This document shows, piece after piece, positions 7,910-14,590 of a DNA stretch of 37,873 nt. A program made the translations under genes and the position numbers. Each line of letters opens with the position of its first letter. The first letter of the stretch is position 1. Source of the DNA: Arthrobacter sp. AK04 (GTDB lineage: Bacteria; Actinomycetota; Actinomycetes; Actinomycetales; Micrococcaceae); assembly GCF_021129155.1 (NCBI RefSeq), contig NZ_JAJOMC010000047.1, positions 1 to 37,873 on the forward strand. Reading direction: 5' to 3'. The notes under the pieces are model-generated. The model ran no database searches. It saw only the letters and a program-made list of their open reading frames with translations, and had not been told where the DNA came from.

Positions 7910-8378
7910 AGCAGCTTTCGAGGTAGTCAACGCGGTCCTGAGCGCGGAACCCATCTCGGTGGACCAGGCCATTGCTGCGGTGGAAAGTGACACCGCAGGC
8001 GCGGTAGTCAGTTTCAGCGGCGTGGTGCGCAACCACGATGGCGGCAAGGCAGTTGAGCGGCTGAGCTACAGTGCGCACCCCACGGCCCACCAGGTGATGG
8101 CCGACGTCGTTGCCCGCCTTGCGGCCGAGCAGCAGGCCCAACGGGATGGCGGCGCCACCGGCCCGTCCCCGCAGCCAGTGCGGATCTGGGCGGCGCACCG
8201 GATCGGCATGCTGGAGATCGGCGATCCCGCGCTGGTGTGCGCCGTGTCCGCGGCACACCGCGGACAGGCTTTTGCCGTGTGTTCGGAACTGGTGGACAGG
8301 ATCAAGGAGCAGGTGCCCATCTGGAAGGAGCAGTTCTTCGTTGACGGCACCGTGGAATGGGTGGGTGCCGGCAGCTGA
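7899..8378 (+). CDS. moaE: Molybdopterin synthase catalytic subunit MoaE
   Basis: A 159-residue protein that pairs with MoaD and transfers two sulfurs to cPMP to make molybdopterin. Family signatures are GAVVSFSGVVRNHDGGK, LSYSAHPTAHQVM, RIWAAHRIGMLEIGDPAL and the active-site lysine region RIKEQVPIWKEQFFVDGTVEWVG. It is the last gene of the operon. The MoaD partner is encoded in the divergent moaAD pair, so full Moco synthesis from GTP to Mo insertion is covered by the block, apart from molybdate transport and MoeB/sulfurtransferase, which are not in this window. Confidence 0.96.
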   Translation: MGTEAAFEVVNAVLSAEPISVDQAIAAVESDTAGAVVSFSGVVRNHDGGKAVERLSYSAHPTAHQVMADVVARLAAEQQAQRDGGATGPSPQPVRIWAAHRIGMLEIGDPALVCAVSAAHRGQAFAVCSELVDRIKEQVPIWKEQFFVDGTVEWVGAGS

Positions 8379-8501
8379 TGCTGCTGCTCCGGGTCCTCCT
8401 CCAAACTCCCGGATTCTTCCATCCACAGGGTGCCGGCCACCCGCCTTGTTCCGTCGAGGTAACGCACAGTCCCTGGTTCCTCCGCGTCACGGCCCCGCCG
8501 G

Positions 8502-8507
8502 TAGGGT
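8502..8507 (+). promoter_or_regulatory. -10 element of dapB (leaderless)
   Basis: TAGGGT followed by TAAGGCC (7 nt) and the ATG at 8515. It fixes the dapB start well downstream of earlier in-frame starts and makes dapB independent of the Moco operon. Confidence 0.6.
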
Positions 8508-8514
8508 TAAGGCC

Positions 8515-9285
8515 ATGACCGAACAACTCTCCGATCCCAAGCTGGTGGCCGTCCTGGGCGCCAATGGCCGTATGGGTGCCGAAGCCGTAAAAGCCGTTGA
8601 AGCCGCGCCCGACCTCAAACTCGTGGCGGCCCTGAGGCGGGGCGATTCGCTGGACCGGATCACCGCTGCCGGCGCGCAGTATGTTGTGGACCTGACCGTG
8701 CCGGAAAGCACCGAAGCGAACGTCCGCTTCGCCGTCGAGCATGGTATCCACGCCGTAGTGGGCACCACCGGCTGGGATGCAGAGCGCTTGTCCGGGCTGA
8801 AAGGCCTGCTGGCAGACCACCCGGAAACGGGCGTCCTGATTGCTCCGAACTTTGCCCTGGGTTCCGTGCTCGCTTCAGCCTTTGCGGCCAAGGCATCCAA
8901 GTACTTTGAATCCGTGGAGATCATCGAACTCCACCACCCGGACAAGGTGGATGCCCCCTCCGGTACCGCGGTCCGCACGGCGCAGCTGATCGCGGCAGAA
9001 CGCAACGCCGCAGAGATTCCGCCGAGCCCGGACGCCACCACATCTGAGCTGGCAGGAGCACGGGGCTGCGAGGTTGACGGCGTGCGCGTCCACAGTGTGC
9101 GCCTCCGGGGACTGGTGGCACACCAGGAAGTCCTGCTGGGCGGTTACGGCGAGCAGCTGACGCTGCGCCACGACTCCTTCGACCGCGCTTCCTTCATGCC
9201 GGGCGTGCTCCTTGGCCTGCGCAACGTGGCTGCCCACCCCGGACTGACGGTGGGCCTGGACGGCTACCTGGACCTGGGGCTCTAG
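8515..9285 (+). CDS. dapB: 4-hydroxy-tetrahydrodipicolinate reductase DapB
   Basis: A 256-residue NAD(P)H-dependent reductase of the lysine/meso-diaminopimelate pathway, acting on the product of DapA (encoded 2.5 kb downstream). The Rossmann nucleotide-binding loop GANGRMG is at residues 15-21, and the substrate-binding/catalytic segment ELHHPDKVDAPSGTA has the conserved His pair at 140-141 and Lys at 144. GTTGW and APNFALG are also present. The ATG is set by the leaderless promoter and by the typical short N-terminus before the glycine loop. The next gene starts 3 nt after the stop, so both are likely in one transcript. Confidence 0.97.
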   Translation: MTEQLSDPKLVAVLGANGRMGAEAVKAVEAAPDLKLVAALRRGDSLDRITAAGAQYVVDLTVPESTEANVRFAVEHGIHAVVGTTGWDAERLSGLKGLLADHPETGVLIAPNFALGSVLASAFAAKASKYFESVEIIELHHPDKVDAPSGTAVRTAQLIAAERNAAEIPPSPDATTSELAGARGCEVDGVRVHSVRLRGLVAHQEVLLGGYGEQLTLRHDSFDRASFMPGVLLGLRNVAAHPGLTVGLDGYLDLGL

Positions 9286-9288
9286 GCC

Positions 9289-9768
9289 ATGGGCGCCCTG
9301 CTGGCCGGGTTCCGGAAGAACCGCACCAAGATCTGGGTTGGGGCGGTAACCCTTTTGCTGGTCTTCTACCTGGTGGTGTCCTTCCAGCGTTCCATCCTTC
9401 TCCTGACGGACAGCAACCTGGCGGCCCAGGCGATCGGGGCTGCCTATCTGGTGCTTCCGGTTATCGGCGCCTGGGCCCTGATCAGGGAACTGATGTTCGG
9501 CGCCAGGACCGAGCAGATGGCAAAGGTCCTGGAGGCCGAGGGCGGCCTGCCGGTGGATGAACTGCCCCGGACGCCTGCCGGCCGGATTGTCCGCTCGGCA
9601 GCGGATGCCGAGTTCGAGAAGTACAAGGCCGAGGCCGAGGCTGCCCCGGACGACTGGCGTTCCTGGTTCCGGCTGAGCTGCGCCTATGACGCCGCTGGGG
9701 ACCGCAAGCGTGCCCGGGCCTCCATGCGTGACGCCGTCAGGCTCTTCCAGGGCAACGCCCCCGCCTAG
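9289..9768 (+). CDS. Small two-helix membrane protein, unknown function
   Basis: 159 residues. Two hydrophobic segments (about 14-34 and 45-64) are followed by a soluble tail. The tail has a charged linker and a helix pair (DDWRSWFRLSCAYDAAGDRKRARASMRDAVRLF) that reads like a single TPR-type repeat. Topology would place the tail in the cytoplasm. It starts 3 nt after dapB and is probably translated from the same mRNA. No enzyme motif is visible. A conserved gene of this type next to dapB is what I recall from Arthrobacter genomes, but no function is known to me. Confidence 0.8.
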   Translation: MGALLAGFRKNRTKIWVGAVTLLLVFYLVVSFQRSILLLTDSNLAAQAIGAAYLVLPVIGAWALIRELMFGARTEQMAKVLEAEGGLPVDELPRTPAGRIVRSAADAEFEKYKAEAEAAPDDWRSWFRLSCAYDAAGDRKRARASMRDAVRLFQGNAPA

Positions 9769-9788
9769 GCTTCGGTAACGCCAGGCCC

Positions 9789-11024
9789 TTACCGGACAGC
9801 CCTGACGTTTCCCCGGCCCACCTGGTTTGCCGCGTGCCCCAGCCACTCGAGAGGGCCGCGCCACTTCAACAGCACGAACACCATGCCCACGATGACGGCA
9901 GTGGCAGCCTGGGCAAAGTACATTCCATCCTCGGTCCAGCCGGCGGGCAGGGGCTTGAGGTAGAACCCGGAGACCACCCACACGTGGACCGTGTACAGGG
10001 TCAGGGTCATTGCACCCGCACCCCGCAACGGCAGCAGCAGGTCCAGGTCCACCCACTCAGCCAGCCGGCCCAGCAGGAGGCATGCGCCAATCACTGCCAC
10101 GGCCACAGCGGACGTGTGCAGCAGGTCAAGTGTCGTTGCCGAGTGCGGCGCCGCGGACGCCAGCCACCACCACGACCCCTCCTGTGGAATGCCCGTCAGG
10201 TTGACCTGCAGAACGCTGCCCAACGGATAACCGGGGGAATTGAGGACGTCCTCCAGGGCAGCGCGGCCGCCCCAGCTTTCCATCGCGGTGACGCCCAGGG
10301 TTTTGGCCAGGACGGCAACCACCGAACCGGCCACCAGGAGGACCACCGGAAGCATCGCCCTGGCCGGCACCAGCCTGCCAACAATGAGCCCCACCAGCAG
10401 GTAAGAGAGCCACTGGAACACGGGGTAATACCCGGTGAAGAACAGGTCAGCCAGCAGCCGTGACGGGGTGGCAAGGTCCTCCCAGGACGGGTTGTGGCCC
10501 AGCTTGAGCGGAGGCTCGGCAGCCAGGAGCCACGGGCGCAGCAGGTACGCCAGGACGGGGGAGCCCAGGATCCAGCCGCCCGCCCAGGCGCAGAGCCGCT
10601 TCAGCCCCATGCCCAGGAAGGGCAGGACGCACAGGAACAGCACGGCGTAGTGGACCAGGATGATGGCAAGGTTGACTTCCAGCCCGCCCAAAGTCAGTCC
10701 GACGGCGGCAATCACCAGGGCTCGCAGCGCGATGCCGCGGCGGGCGGCGGAGAGGTCCGGGCCCTGCAGCGGCCTGTGCTTTCCCGTGGACAAGGCCAGG
10801 CCCACCCCTGCCAGGACGGCGAACAGCGCCGCCGCCCTTCCCGAGAACGTGAGACCGATCCAGGTGGGGGTCAGCTCGGCGTTGGATTCGAAGGTGGGGA
10901 GCAGATGGGTGGCCATCATTCCCAGCAGGGCGAGACCACGGGCCGCGTCGATGCCGTAGAGGCGCCCCGTGACGGGCTGCCCGCCGGATTTCCGGGACGT
11001 TCTGGCCGCATTACGGGACGTCAT
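9789..11024 (-). CDS. DUF418 / heparan-glucosaminide acyltransferase-like membrane protein
   Basis: 411 residues with about ten hydrophobic segments. The start YGIDAARGLALLGMMATHLLPTF is typical of the acyltransferase-like membrane family that includes YeiB/DUF418 and HGSNAT-like DUF1624 proteins. The C-terminal part (MTLTLYTVHVW and KWRGPLEWLGH) matches the DUF418 end. Such proteins are thought to move acyl groups across the membrane onto glycans or lipids, but no substrate can be inferred. The ATG at 11024 has a weak -10-like GACGAT 6 nt upstream and no Shine-Dalgarno. It converges on the dapB transcript and is divergent from the LexA-controlled ORF at 11111. Confidence 0.85.
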   Translation of the reverse strand: MTSRNAARTSRKSGGQPVTGRLYGIDAARGLALLGMMATHLLPTFESNAELTPTWIGLTFSGRAAALFAVLAGVGLALSTGKHRPLQGPDLSAARRGIALRALVIAAVGLTLGGLEVNLAIILVHYAVLFLCVLPFLGMGLKRLCAWAGGWILGSPVLAYLLRPWLLAAEPPLKLGHNPSWEDLATPSRLLADLFFTGYYPVFQWLSYLLVGLIVGRLVPARAMLPVVLLVAGSVVAVLAKTLGVTAMESWGGRAALEDVLNSPGYPLGSVLQVNLTGIPQEGSWWWLASAAPHSATTLDLLHTSAVAVAVIGACLLLGRLAEWVDLDLLLPLRGAGAMTLTLYTVHVWVVSGFYLKPLPAGWTEDGMYFAQAATAVIVGMVFVLLKWRGPLEWLGHAANQVGRGNVRAVR

Positions 11025-11074
11025 GACCAGATCGTCTCACACCTGCCTGTGCCGGACCTGCCGGCACGACCTCC

Positions 11075-11103
11075 TTGTATTCGAATATATGTTCGAATAA
11101 GAT
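11075..11103 (+). promoter_or_regulatory. SOS promoter with LexA box filling the spacer
   Basis: TTGTAT at 11075-11080 is a good -35 and TAAGAT at 11098-11103 a good -10, separated by exactly 17 nt. The spacer contains TCGAATATATGTTCGA (11081-11096), matching the actinobacterial LexA box (consensus about TCGAAC-N4-GTTCGA, one change per palindrome). Bound LexA would block RNA polymerase directly. Transcription would start near the ATG at 11111 (leaderless, 7-nt spacing). Confidence 0.85.
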
Positions 11104-11110
11104 TGCCGCC

Positions 11111-11485
11111 ATGTACACTCCATCATCCGGAAGCCCTGCGGATCAGCCCGGCACTGCCGGGCTTGCTAGGGCCATGAGTCCGGGGGTCGTTGACTACCTC
11201 TTCCGTCAGCTGGTGGCCGGCCGGCCACCAGAGGATGTCCAGTGGCAGCGGGAGGGCATCAGCCTCGCCGCCCAGCCGGAGGGCGCAGAGCTGGCACGGC
11301 GCCTCGCCGAGACGGACATCGATGCCCTCACGCCCGTAGAGCTCTTCCACTACGTCAGGGCCGCCCAGCGGCTGTCATCCTGGGCCGAGGACCTGCGCCA
11401 GGCCGCCGTCGGACGGTATTGCCACCCGCCGGAGTGCCAGGCGCCGGCGGAGGCAGCCCGCCCTGCCCGGCACTCCGCCTCCTGA
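11111..11485 (+). CDS. LexA-controlled short protein resembling the N-terminus of DUF222 proteins
   Basis: 124 residues, starting at the ATG 7 nt after the -10 of a LexA-box promoter. An earlier in-frame ATG at 11075 lies inside the -35 and is rejected. The segment LAETDIDALTPVELFHYVRAAQRLSSWAEDLRQAAVGRY (two halves of it are each under 20 residues in the family pattern) resembles the N-terminal helices of DUF222/13E12-repeat HNH proteins, which are abundant in Arthrobacter and mycobacteria. The rest of DUF222 and the HNH nuclease are absent, and nothing downstream looks like their remnant. The C-terminus is a low-complexity Ala/Pro/Arg tail with two cysteines. In M. tuberculosis several 13E12 genes are LexA-regulated, which fits. 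It could be a stand-alone DNA-damage protein or a truncated relic. Confidence 0.65.
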   Translation: MYTPSSGSPADQPGTAGLARAMSPGVVDYLFRQLVAGRPPEDVQWQREGISLAAQPEGAELARRLAETDIDALTPVELFHYVRAAQRLSSWAEDLRQAAVGRYCHPPECQAPAEAARPARHSAS

Positions 11486-11510
11486 CCTGCGGCAGCTCAG
11501 GGCATCAGGG

Positions 11511-11596
11511 TCGGCGGCGCATCGCTTCCTGACGGCCGGTGCATCCGCTTCCTGACCGCCGGCTGCTCCGGTCGTGGTTCGGCGGCGCATCGCTTC
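11511..11596 (+). repeat. Imperfect direct repeats downstream of the SOS ORF
   Basis: An 18-bp perfect direct repeat TCGGCGGCGCATCGCTTC occurs at 11511-11528 and 11579-11596 (68-bp period). A third, partial copy of the core (GCATCCGCTTCCTGACCGCC) lies between them at 11541-11560, and CTGCTCCGGT / CAGCTCCGGT variants follow each. The copies are non-coding and diverged. Two or three copies are too few and too irregular for a CRISPR. Confidence 0.7.
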
Positions 11597-11800
11597 ATTG
11601 CCGCCGGCAGCTCCGGTTGCTACGTTCGGCGGCCGTCGGCTTTCCGGCCACGGGCTTTGTGGCCCGTGGGCCCGGCGGCCGCGTCAGTGCCCGGAAAATG
11701 GTGGACGGTGGGGGCGCCGCCGGCGTGTCGGAGGCGAAGCCAGTCGGTTATTTGACGTGCATCACGCCCCGGGCATTGTCCTAACCAGCGCCGGACAGGG

Positions 11801-11806
11801 TAACGT
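11801..11806 (+). promoter_or_regulatory. -10 element of dapA (leaderless)
   Basis: TAACGT followed by TTTTTCC (7 nt) and the dapA ATG at 11814. A -35-like TTGTCC lies at 11776-11781 (19-nt spacer, slightly long). No Shine-Dalgarno is present. Confidence 0.6.
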
Positions 11807-11813
11807 TTTTTCC

Positions 11814-12722
11814 ATGGCTGACACATCCGCGCATCTCCCTGCCCTTGGTACTCTTCTGACCGCCATGGTCACACCGTTCACCAAGGACGGCGCAGTGGAT
11901 TATGAGCAGGCCGCAGCCCTGGCCAGCAAGCTGGTGGACGACGGCTGCGACGGCCTGGTGGTCACCGGAACCACAGGCGAAACCTCCACCCTCACCGACG
12001 AGGAAAACCTCGGCATGTTCCGCGCCGTCAAGGACGCGGTCGGCGGCCGGGCTGCGATCATCGCCGGCACGGGCACCAATGACACCGCCCACTCGGTCCA
12101 CCTGTCCCAGCAGGCAGCAGCCCTCGGCGTCGACGGCCTCCTCCTGGTGACGCCTTACTACAACAAGCCAAGCCAGGCCGGTGTCCGCGCGCACTTCGAA
12201 ACCATCGCCAACGTTGTGGACGTACCCGTCATGCTGTACGACATTCCCGGCCGCTCCTCCATCCCCATCGAGCCCGACACTATGATCCGGCTTGCCCAGC
12301 ACCCGAACATCGTGGCTGTGAAGGATGCCAAGGCCGACTTCGTCGCTGCCGCCCGCGTCATGGCCGAGACGGACCTCCTGTTCTATTCCGGAGACGACGG
12401 ACTGACCCTTCCGTGGATGGCCCTGGGCGCCGTCGGACTCGTGGGCGTAACGACGCACGTGGCCACACGCCGCTTCCGTGAGCTCATCGACGCCGTCAAC
12501 ACGAACGACCTCAGCACCGCCCGGAAGATCAACTTTGAACTCCTGCCCGTAGTACGCGCCACCATGACGCGGGTCCAAGGGGCCGTTGCGGCCAAACAGA
12601 TTCTTAAATGGCAGGGAGTCCTGCCCAACTCGATTGTCCGTTTGCCCCTCGTGGAGCCGGACGAAGCCGAGATCGAAACCATCCGCGGGGATTTGGCGGA
12701 AGCGGGGCTGGTCTTTTCCTGA
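11814..12722 (+). CDS. dapA: 4-hydroxy-tetrahydrodipicolinate synthase DapA
   Basis: A 302-residue aldolase-type enzyme condensing pyruvate with aspartate semialdehyde, the entry step to lysine and meso-diaminopimelate. The Schiff-base lysine is K170 in IVAVKDAK, and the catalytic tyrosine is Y142 in MLYDIPGRS. The GTTGETSTL loop (52-60) holds the threonine pair of the proton relay. The start is fixed by the leaderless promoter and agrees with the usual short N-terminus. It is followed 41 nt later by the RNase J gene, the conserved dapA-rnj arrangement in actinobacteria, so the pair is probably co-transcribed. Confidence 0.97.
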   Translation: MADTSAHLPALGTLLTAMVTPFTKDGAVDYEQAAALASKLVDDGCDGLVVTGTTGETSTLTDEENLGMFRAVKDAVGGRAAIIAGTGTNDTAHSVHLSQQAAALGVDGLLLVTPYYNKPSQAGVRAHFETIANVVDVPVMLYDIPGRSSIPIEPDTMIRLAQHPNIVAVKDAKADFVAAARVMAETDLLFYSGDDGLTLPWMALGAVGLVGVTTHVATRRFRELIDAVNTNDLSTARKINFELLPVVRATMTRVQGAVAAKQILKWQGVLPNSIVRLPLVEPDEAEIETIRGDLAEAGLVFS

Positions 12723-12763
12723 GGAGTAAGACCAGCACCCTTCCGCCTGGAAAGTAGTGCAAT

Positions 12764-14455
12764 ATGACCCAAACTGCCCTTACCGGCCTTGTCACCCCTC
12801 CCCGCCTGCCGCAGGGAACGCTCCGGATTGTTCCGCTGGGCGGACTGGGGGAGATCGGCCGGAACATGGCCGTGTTCGAGATCGACGGCAAGCTGCTGAT
12901 CGTGGACTGCGGCGTCCTCTTCCCCGAGGAAACCCAGCCCGGCGTTGACCTGATCCTGCCCGATTTCTCCTACATCGAGGACCGGCTGGACGACGTCGTG
13001 GCCGTGGTCCTTACCCACGGACACGAAGACCACATCGGAGCCGTTCCGTACCTGCTCCGGCGCCGCAACGACATCCCGCTTGTGGGCTCCCAGCTCACCC
13101 TCGCCCTGATTGAGGCGAAACTGCAGGAGCACCGCATCCGGCCTTACACGCTCACGGTTGAGGAAGGGCAGGTGGAGAAGTTCGGCCCCTTCGAATGTGA
13201 GTTCGTGGCCGTCAACCACTCCATTCCCGACGCCCTGGCGGTGTTCATCCGGACAGCCGGCGGCACTGTGCTGCACACCGGCGACTTCAAGATGGACCAG
13301 CTTCCACTGGACGGACGCATCACGGACCTCCGCCACTTCGCCAAGCTCGGCGAGGAAGGCGTGGACCTCTTTATGTCCGACTCCACCAATGCGGACGTCC
13401 CGGGATTCACCACTGCCGAAAAGGAAATCGGCCCCACGCTGGAACGTCTTTTCGGCCAGGCCACCAAGCGCATCATTGTCGCGTCCTTCTCCTCGCACGT
13501 GCACCGAGTCCAGCAGGTCCTGGACGCAGCCGCCAAGCACAACCGCAAAGTGGCCTTCGTAGGCCGCTCCATGGTCCGCAACATGGCCATTGCCGAAAAA
13601 CTTGGCTACCTGGACGTCCCGGCGGGCCTCATCGTCGACATCAAGAACATCGACAACCTGCCGGACAACCGCGTGGTGCTGATGTCCACCGGTTCCCAGG
13701 GCGAGCCCATGGCCGCCCTGTCCCGGATGGCCAACGGCGACCACCGGGTGGTGGTGGGCGACGGCGACACCGTCATCCTCGCCTCGAGCCTCATCCCCGG
13801 CAACGAGAACGCCGTCTTCCGGATCATCAACGGGCTGCTGAAGCTGGGCGCCGACGTGATCCACAAGGGCAACGCCAAGGTGCACGTCTCCGGCCATGCC
13901 GCGGCGGGGGAGCTCCTGTACTGCTACAACATCCTCGAGCCGCTGAACGCCATGCCGGTGCACGGTGAAACCCGCCACCTCATCGCCAACGGCAAGATCG
14001 CCATCGAGTCCGGCGTTCCCGAAGCAAGCGTCATCCTCGCCGACAACGGCACGGTCATCGACCTCAAGGACCACCGCGCTGACGTGGTGGGACAGGTGGA
14101 AGTCGGCTTCATCTACGTGGACGGCTCCAGCGTGGGCGAGATCACCGACGCCGACCTCAAGGACCGCCGGATCCTCGGCGACGAAGGGTTCATCTCCATC
14201 ATCACGGTCATCCACCGGGCCACCGGCAAGGTGGTGTCCGGGCCGGAGATCCACGCCCGCGGCGTGGCAGAAGATGATTCCGTCTTCGACGACATCATCC
14301 CCAAGATCAACGCCGCGCTGGAGGAAGCCGTCCTCAACCACGCGGACCACACCAGCCACCAGCTCCAGCAGGTGGTCCGCCGCGTGGTGGGCACCTGGGT
14401 CAACCGCAAGCTGCGCCGCAAGCCCATGATCATTCCCGTGGTGCTCGAGGCCTAA
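12764..14455 (+). CDS. rnj: Ribonuclease J
   Basis: A 563-residue metallo-beta-lactamase/beta-CASP ribonuclease with combined endo- and 5'-exonuclease activity in mRNA decay and rRNA maturation. The metal-binding HGHEDH motif is at residues 85-90, with further ligands in LHTGDFKMD and HVSGHAAAGEL (beta-CASP motif C). The N-terminal lead LRIVPLGGLGEIGRNM is diagnostic of RNase J. The C-terminal domain ends TWVNRKLRRKPMIIPVVLEA. The ATG has GGAAAG about 10 nt upstream. It ends before a double-hairpin terminator. Confidence 0.97.
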   Translation: MTQTALTGLVTPPRLPQGTLRIVPLGGLGEIGRNMAVFEIDGKLLIVDCGVLFPEETQPGVDLILPDFSYIEDRLDDVVAVVLTHGHEDHIGAVPYLLRRRNDIPLVGSQLTLALIEAKLQEHRIRPYTLTVEEGQVEKFGPFECEFVAVNHSIPDALAVFIRTAGGTVLHTGDFKMDQLPLDGRITDLRHFAKLGEEGVDLFMSDSTNADVPGFTTAEKEIGPTLERLFGQATKRIIVASFSSHVHRVQQVLDAAAKHNRKVAFVGRSMVRNMAIAEKLGYLDVPAGLIVDIKNIDNLPDNRVVLMSTGSQGEPMAALSRMANGDHRVVVGDGDTVILASSLIPGNENAVFRIINGLLKLGADVIHKGNAKVHVSGHAAAGELLYCYNILEPLNAMPVHGETRHLIANGKIAIESGVPEASVILADNGTVIDLKDHRADVVGQVEVGFIYVDGSSVGEITDADLKDRRILGDEGFISIITVIHRATGKVVSGPEIHARGVAEDDSVFDDIIPKINAALEEAVLNHADHTSHQLQQVVRRVVGTWVNRKLRRKPMIIPVVLEA

Positions 14456-14481
14456 CATCGGCCGCCTGTACCGGCCCGCGC

Positions 14482-14517
14482 TCCCGTTCCCAACGGGACC
14501 GCGGGGCCGCGGCGTTT
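14482..14517 (+). terminator. Double-hairpin terminator after rnj
   Basis: Two adjacent perfect stems: TCCCGTT / AACGGGA (14482-14498, loop CCC) and CCGCGG / CCGCGG (14499-14512, loop GG), followed by CGTTTAAG. A GC-rich stem with a short T-run is typical of actinobacterial intrinsic termination. The ftsK promoter begins 60 nt later. Confidence 0.6.
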
Positions 14518-14577
14518 AAGGGCCGCAAACCGGGGACCGGCGGCACCCAAATCCCCGGAAATCCGGCCCAGTTCGGG

Positions 14578-14583
14578 TACCGT
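14578..14583 (+). promoter_or_regulatory. -10 element of ftsK (leaderless)
   Basis: TACCGT followed by GGCTACT (7 nt) and the ATG at 14591. It overlaps an alternative GTG start at 14582, which would lie inside the promoter. Confidence 0.55.
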
Positions 14584-14590
14584 GGCTACT

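Larger units (their letters stand above)
11486..11813 (+). other. 328-bp gap between the SOS ORF and dapA
   Basis: No convincing gene. The first half holds imperfect direct repeats (11511-11596, listed separately), and a perfect 8-bp stem hairpin follows at 11648-11669 (CCACGGGC / GCCCGTGG, loop TTTGTG), a possible terminator without a T-tract. The last 15 nt carry the dapA promoter. Short open frames across the region lack the third-position GC bias of neighbouring genes. Confidence 0.6.

Noticed and set aside
8066..8467. Minus-strand ORF overlapping the end of moaE
   Set aside because: Mostly antisense to moaE. Only about 90 bp are free and show no clear coding signal.
11511..11596. Possible CRISPR-like repeats
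   Set aside because: Only two perfect copies and one partial, irregular spacing, no cas genes.
12383..14458. A 691-codon open frame antisense to the RNase J gene and the end of dapA
   Set aside because: Long antisense frames are common in GC-rich genes with strong third-position bias. It has no family resemblance, and the plus strand carries clear conserved genes.
14582..14590. GTG start for ftsK
   Set aside because: It lies within the -10 region, and the ATG at 14591 has the expected leaderless spacing.
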